NCBI GenBank assembly: GCA_934667425.1 | Contig: CAKULV010000064.1 | Span: 1 to 14,941, forward strand | Direction of reading: 5' to 3' | DNA: 14,941 nucleotides | DNA from: an uncultured Kiritimatiellota bacterium | Lineage (GTDB): Bacteria > Verrucomicrobiota > Kiritimatiellia > RFP12 > UBA1067 | Part shown: positions 11,754-14,941 of the stretch, in pieces | Position numbering within the stretch: the stretch's first letter is position 1 | Layout: each line of letters opens with the position of its first letter | Made by a program: the position numbers and the translations under genes | Notes under the pieces: model-generated | What the model was told of the DNA's origin: nothing | Database searches by the model: none | The model's input: only the letters and a program-made list of their open reading frames with translations

Positions 11754-13556
11754 ATGAATAAGCTTACCGCAGACGAACTGAGAGAGGCGTATCTATCATT
11801 CTTTGAGTCGAAGGGGCATGTGCGCATACCCGGCGCGTCGGTGATTCCCGAGAACGACCCGACCGTGCTGTTCACGACGGCTGGGATGCATCCGCTCGTG
11901 CCATATCTCATGGGGCAGATGCCGCACCCGGCAGGCACTCGCCTTACGGATGTGCAGAAGTGCGTCCGCACCGGCGACATTGACGCGGTAGGCGACAGCG
12001 CGCACCTGACGTTCTTCGAAATGCTCGGCAACTGGTCGCTGAACGACTACTTCAAGCCGGAGGCCATAGCGTGGAGCTTCGAGTTCCTGACCACGAAGCT
12101 GGGCTTTGATCCGAAAGACCTCTACGTCACGGTGTTCGCCGGCGAGGACGGAATCCCGCGTGACGACGAGGCGATAAGCCTCTGGAAAAAGCAGGGGCTC
12201 CCTGACGACCACATATTCCCGCTCCCCCGCGAGGACAACTGGTGGGGGCCGGCCGGGACCACAGGCCCGTGCGGACCGGATACCGAGATGTTCATCGACA
12301 CCGGCAAGGGGAAGTGCGGCCCGGATTGCCGTCCGGGCTGCCACTGCGGCAAGTACATTGAGATCTGGAACAACGTGTTCATGCAGTACAACAAGAACGC
12401 CGAGGGCAAGTTCGAGCCGCTGGGACGCCACAATGTCGATACCGGCATGGGCGTCGAGCGCACGGTGTGCATGCTGTCGGGCCTGCCGACCGTGTTCGAC
12501 ACCGAGATCTTCGCCCCGATCATGGCGAAGATAGACGAACTTTCCACGGTTGTGCCGGAAGACGCGGAGCTGAGGACGCGGTCGCGCCGCATCATTGCGG
12601 ACCACATGCGCACGGCGACGTTCATCCTCTGCGATCCCAAGGGAGGGGTGAAGCCCGGAAACATCGGGGCGAACTACGTGTTGCGCCGTCTGATTCGCCG
12701 GGCTGTGCGCTACAGCCGATTCCTCGGCATCGCCCCCGGCTTTACGGTCAAGCTCGCCGAGACGATCTGCGAGAAGTACAGGCACGTCTACCCCGAACTC
12801 GCCGAAAACCTCGCGAACTGCAAGCTTGATCTCGAGGCGGAGGAAAGCCGCTTCAACCAGACCCTCGACAAGGGTGCGGCGATGTTCGCGAAGGTCGCGG
12901 AGCAGCTTAAGCTGCATGGGCAGACGCAGATATCCGGAAAGACCGCCTTCAAGCTTTACGATACGTTCGGCTATCCGCTGGAGATGACGCTTGAGCTGGC
13001 GAAGGAGCAGGGGCTCCAGGTGGATGTCGCGGGCTTCGAGGAGGCGAACCGCAAGCACCAGGAGCTTTCCCGCACGACATCCGCCGGTTCGTTCAAGGCG
13101 GGGCTCCAGGACAATTCCGAGGTGGTGACGCGGATGCACACCGCAACGCACCTCCTCCATGCCGCGCTCCACAAGGTCCTTGGTCCGACCGCGAACCAGA
13201 AGGGGTCGAACATCACCGCAGAGCGTCTGCGGTTCGACTTCACGTGGCCGGAGAAGATGACCGACGGGCAGATCGCCGAAGTCGAGAGGCTTGTGAACGG
13301 GTGGATCCAGCAGGGCATAGACGTGACCAAGAAGGCCACTACCGTGGAAGAGGCCAAGGCAGAGGGGGCCATGGCGCTCTTCGGCGCGAAGTACGGCGAT
13401 CAGGTGACGCTCTACACGATCGGCGACATCTCCAAGGAGATCTGCTGCGGCCCGCACGTGAAGAACACAAGGGAGCTTGGCAGCTTCAAGATACTGAAGG
13501 AGCAGTCTTCGTCCGCAGGCGTCCGCCGCATAAAGGCCGTGATAGGCAACATGTAG
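11754..13556 (+). CDS. alaS: Alanyl-tRNA synthetase, C-terminally reduced form
   Basis: A 600-aa enzyme that charges tRNA-Ala. The class II catalytic core is complete (TAGMHPLVPY at 42-51, CVRTGDIDAVG at 70-80, FFEMLGNWSLNDYF at 87-100, GPCGPDTE at 171-178, DTGMGVERT at 229-237). An insertion carries C188-x3-C192-x3-C196-x-C198 just before KYIEIWNNVFMQYN (200-213), a likely metal site. The editing domain keeps HTATH (462-466) and CCGPH (C564, H568). The protein stops right after it, so the DHHA1 and C-Ala parts of the usual 860-880-aa enzyme are missing. No frameshifted remainder follows, because lpxB starts 26 bp later. The ATG has AAAGG 6 bases upstream. Confidence 0.95.
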   Translation: MNKLTADELREAYLSFFESKGHVRIPGASVIPENDPTVLFTTAGMHPLVPYLMGQMPHPAGTRLTDVQKCVRTGDIDAVGDSAHLTFFEMLGNWSLNDYFKPEAIAWSFEFLTTKLGFDPKDLYVTVFAGEDGIPRDDEAISLWKKQGLPDDHIFPLPREDNWWGPAGTTGPCGPDTEMFIDTGKGKCGPDCRPGCHCGKYIEIWNNVFMQYNKNAEGKFEPLGRHNVDTGMGVERTVCMLSGLPTVFDTEIFAPIMAKIDELSTVVPEDAELRTRSRRIIADHMRTATFILCDPKGGVKPGNIGANYVLRRLIRRAVRYSRFLGIAPGFTVKLAETICEKYRHVYPELAENLANCKLDLEAEESRFNQTLDKGAAMFAKVAEQLKLHGQTQISGKTAFKLYDTFGYPLEMTLELAKEQGLQVDVAGFEEANRKHQELSRTTSAGSFKAGLQDNSEVVTRMHTATHLLHAALHKVLGPTANQKGSNITAERLRFDFTWPEKMTDGQIAEVERLVNGWIQQGIDVTKKATTVEEAKAEGAMALFGAKYGDQVTLYTIGDISKEICCGPHVKNTRELGSFKILKEQSSSAGVRRIKAVIGNM

Positions 13557-13582
13557 ATTCGTTGCCGGGGAGTGCGGCGCCT

Positions 13583-14749
13583 ATGCATCGAAAGGTACTG
13601 CTGTTGGCGGGAGAGGAATCCGGGATGCTCTATGCGGAGCGTCTCGGGGCTTTGCTTCGGGCGGCGGGGTGCGAGGTGCGCGGGTACGGGGACTATGGAT
13701 TTCACACCGCAGACCTGGCGGTGATGGGCTTCTGGCCCGTCCTTCGCCGGATATTCTATTTTATTGGCGTTGCGCGGACGATGAAGCGGGCGATCTGCGG
13801 GTGGCGGCCAGATGCGGTCGTCACCGTGGATTATCCGGGGCTGAACCTCAAGCTTGCCGCCTTTGCCAAGAAACGCGGCATCCCGGCGGTGCATATTGTG
13901 TGTCCGCAGGTATGGGCCTGGCACCGCAATCGCATACCGAAGGTTGCGTCCGCGCTTTCAGAGCTGCTGTGCTTCTTCCCGTTCGAGCCAAGCCTGTTCG
14001 ACGGCACAGGTCTCAAGGTCAAGTTCATCGGCCATCCGCTTGTGCGGGTAGTTGAGCTTGAGAATGCCGATGGTGCGGCGGCAATGTCCGGCAAGGCGGC
14101 GGGGCGGGACAGGATTGTGGCGCTGCTGCCTGGATCGCGGATTGGCGAGATAAGAAGGATATTGCCCCGGCTCCTTGGGGCGATAGCGATCCTGTCGAGA
14201 CGCCACGCGGAAGATGCCCGCGCGAAAGGCCGAGGCGAGCCGGCTTTTAGGGCCGTGATCCCGGCCGCGAATCGCGGGGCGGAGATGGAGATCCGGCGCA
14301 TTCTGGGTGAAGCCTCCGATCTGCCGCCCGTCGAGGTTCGCCTTGGCGGTGCGCGGCAACTGCTCCGCGAGGCGCATTGCGCGGCGGTGGCGAGCGGCAC
14401 GGCGACGCTGGAGGCGGCGCTTGCGCGGTGTCCGACCGTGCTTGTCTATGCGGTGTCGCCGATCCTTGCGTGGTTTGCCCGTCGCGTGATAACTGGCGTA
14501 AGGCACGTTGGCCTGGCCAACATCATCGCGGAGAAATGCGGGTTTGAGCCCCCAATGCCGGAACTGCTTCAGGAGGACTTCACCTCCGATGCGGTTGCGG
14601 ATCGGCTGGAGGCGTGGCTTGATTCCGCCGAGGCTCGTGCCGATGCCGCCGCAAGGCTTGACGCCGCCATGGAGCATTTGCGCGCGGACGGCACGCCGCT
14701 TGAGATCGCGGCGCATGAGATCCTTGCGGCCCTCCCGCCATCGCAGTGA
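13583..14749 (+). CDS. lpxB: Lipid-A-disaccharide synthase
   Basis: A 388-aa GT19 glycosyltransferase that joins UDP-2,3-diacylglucosamine to lipid X to make the lipid A disaccharide at the inner membrane. Motifs: LAGEESG (8-14), TADLAVMGF (42-50), VDYPGLNLKLA (82-92; D83 corresponds to the catalytic Asp98 of E. coli), CPQVWAWHRNRI (107-118), FFPFEP (131-136), FIGHPLV (148-154), LLPGSRIGEI (181-190), VASGTATLEAAL (269-280) and VGLANIIAE (309-317). The usual GExSGD ends in Met15 here instead of Asp, and the segment before TADLAVMG is shortened. The ATG has GGGGAG about 10 bases upstream. It is probably co-transcribed with alaS. Confidence 0.95.
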   Translation: MHRKVLLLAGEESGMLYAERLGALLRAAGCEVRGYGDYGFHTADLAVMGFWPVLRRIFYFIGVARTMKRAICGWRPDAVVTVDYPGLNLKLAAFAKKRGIPAVHIVCPQVWAWHRNRIPKVASALSELLCFFPFEPSLFDGTGLKVKFIGHPLVRVVELENADGAAAMSGKAAGRDRIVALLPGSRIGEIRRILPRLLGAIAILSRRHAEDARAKGRGEPAFRAVIPAANRGAEMEIRRILGEASDLPPVEVRLGGARQLLREAHCAAVASGTATLEAALARCPTVLVYAVSPILAWFARRVITGVRHVGLANIIAEKCGFEPPMPELLQEDFTSDAVADRLEAWLDSAEARADAAARLDAAMEHLRADGTPLEIAAHEILAALPPSQ

Positions 14750-14786
14750 ATGGCCGTGTAGAAGTGTAGAGATGTAGATGGCAGTG

Positions 14787-14807
14787 GGTAGTTGGTAGAT
14801 GGTAGTT
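14787..14807 (+). repeat. GGTAG-type tandem repeat
   Basis: Three GGTAG units lie within GGTAGTTGGTAGATGGTAG, with TGTAGA-like degenerate units at 14765-14778 just upstream. This is the counterpart of 1650-1689 and again begins within about 40 bp of the stop codon of a plus-strand gene. Confidence 0.7.
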
Positions 14808-14828
14808 TTGTCCACGCGCACCGGTATC

Positions 14829-14854
14829 GTAGCGACGACGCCCTCGTCGTCGTG
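14829..14854 (+). repeat. GTAGCGACGACGCCCTCGTC module with hairpin
   Basis: CGACGACG (14833-14840) and CGTCGTCG (14845-14852) form a perfect 8-bp stem around CCCT. The whole segment is a close copy of 1804-1828 in the opposite orientation. No T tract follows. Confidence 0.75.
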
Positions 14855-14865
14855 CATGGTACGTG

Positions 14866-14886
14866 AGGGTCGCGCTTGTTGCGACC
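14866..14886. repeat. Hairpin module GGTCGC/GCGACC
   Basis: GGTCGC (14868-14873) pairs with GCGACC (14881-14886) around a 7-base loop. It shares GAGGGTCG at its left side and GACCG at its right side with the hairpin at 1762-1781. Confidence 0.7.
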
Positions 14887-14936
14887 GTTTACGATTTACG
14901 ATTTGCGGTTTGCGATTGCATTTGAAATTTTGTCAT
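14887..14936 (+). repeat. GATTTRC heptad array with GATTGCATTTG tail, second copy
   Basis: A partial unit GTTTAC (14887-14892), then heptads GATTTAC, GATTTGC and GGTTTGC (14893-14913), then GATTGCATTTG (14914-14924) and ATTTTGTCAT (14927-14936). This matches 1694-1745. The window ends 5 bases later, so the extent of the cluster is unknown. Confidence 0.8.
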
Positions 14937-14941
14937 ATGAA

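Noticed and set aside
11796..13457. A 553-codon open frame on the minus strand opposite alaS
   Set aside because: It is a shadow of a GC-rich gene. alaS has full family motifs, and the antisense product has Arg/His/Leu-rich composition with no recognisable domain.
13244..13582. N-terminal extension of lpxB overlapping alaS
   Set aside because: The extra residues lie out of frame inside the alaS editing domain and resemble no LpxB sequence. ATG 13583 gives the expected start.

Overview
The window is about 15 kb of GC-rich bacterial chromosome with dense coding, short spacers and two AT-rich, repeat-laden intergenic patches. A lipid A gene (lpxB) points to a Gram-negative cell with lipopolysaccharide. 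The overall style (a short alanyl-tRNA synthetase with a cysteine cluster, mosaic intergenic repeats, a conserved Cys-rich N-terminal hypothetical family) suggests a member of the PVC superphylum, most likely Kiritimatiellota/Lentisphaerae/Verrucomicrobia. That placement is inference from style, not a search result.

Layout. (1) 1-224: possible tail of an upstream gene, then a promoter. (2) 225-318: tRNA-Ser(GCU), followed on the same strand by a glyoxalase-II-like metallo-hydrolase and a SWIM zinc-finger protein. (3) 1650-1830: a mosaic of short repeats, then a promoter region carrying TTTGACA units spaced exactly 11 bp apart. (4) 2001-7546: a tightly packed five- to six-gene operon encoding a 55-aa membrane peptide, a protein that looks like a Whirly-fold single-strand nucleic-acid binder, a DUF2851 protein, the ComM/YifB AAA+ ATPase, a ComEC/Rec2 channel and a YraN (UPF0102) nuclease-like protein. 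This reads as a DNA uptake and processing locus. (5) 7579-10952: a tryptophan operon, trpE-trpG-trpD, preceded by a complete attenuator: a leader peptide with three consecutive Trp codons, an antiterminator and an intrinsic terminator. (6) 10920-11585: ung (uracil-DNA glycosylase) on the minus strand, overlapping the 3' end of trpD. (7) 11754-14749: alaS (a 600-aa form lacking the C-terminal DHHA1/C-Ala part) and lpxB. (8) 14750-14941: a second mosaic of the same repeat modules found in region 3, rearranged and cut by the window end.

The strongest items for follow-up are the trp attenuator, the 11-bp phased TTTGACA array with the com-type operon it precedes, the Whirly-like protein in that operon, the reduced alanyl-tRNA synthetase, and the two modular repeat clusters. 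No CRISPR array, transposase, phage gene or rRNA is visible.
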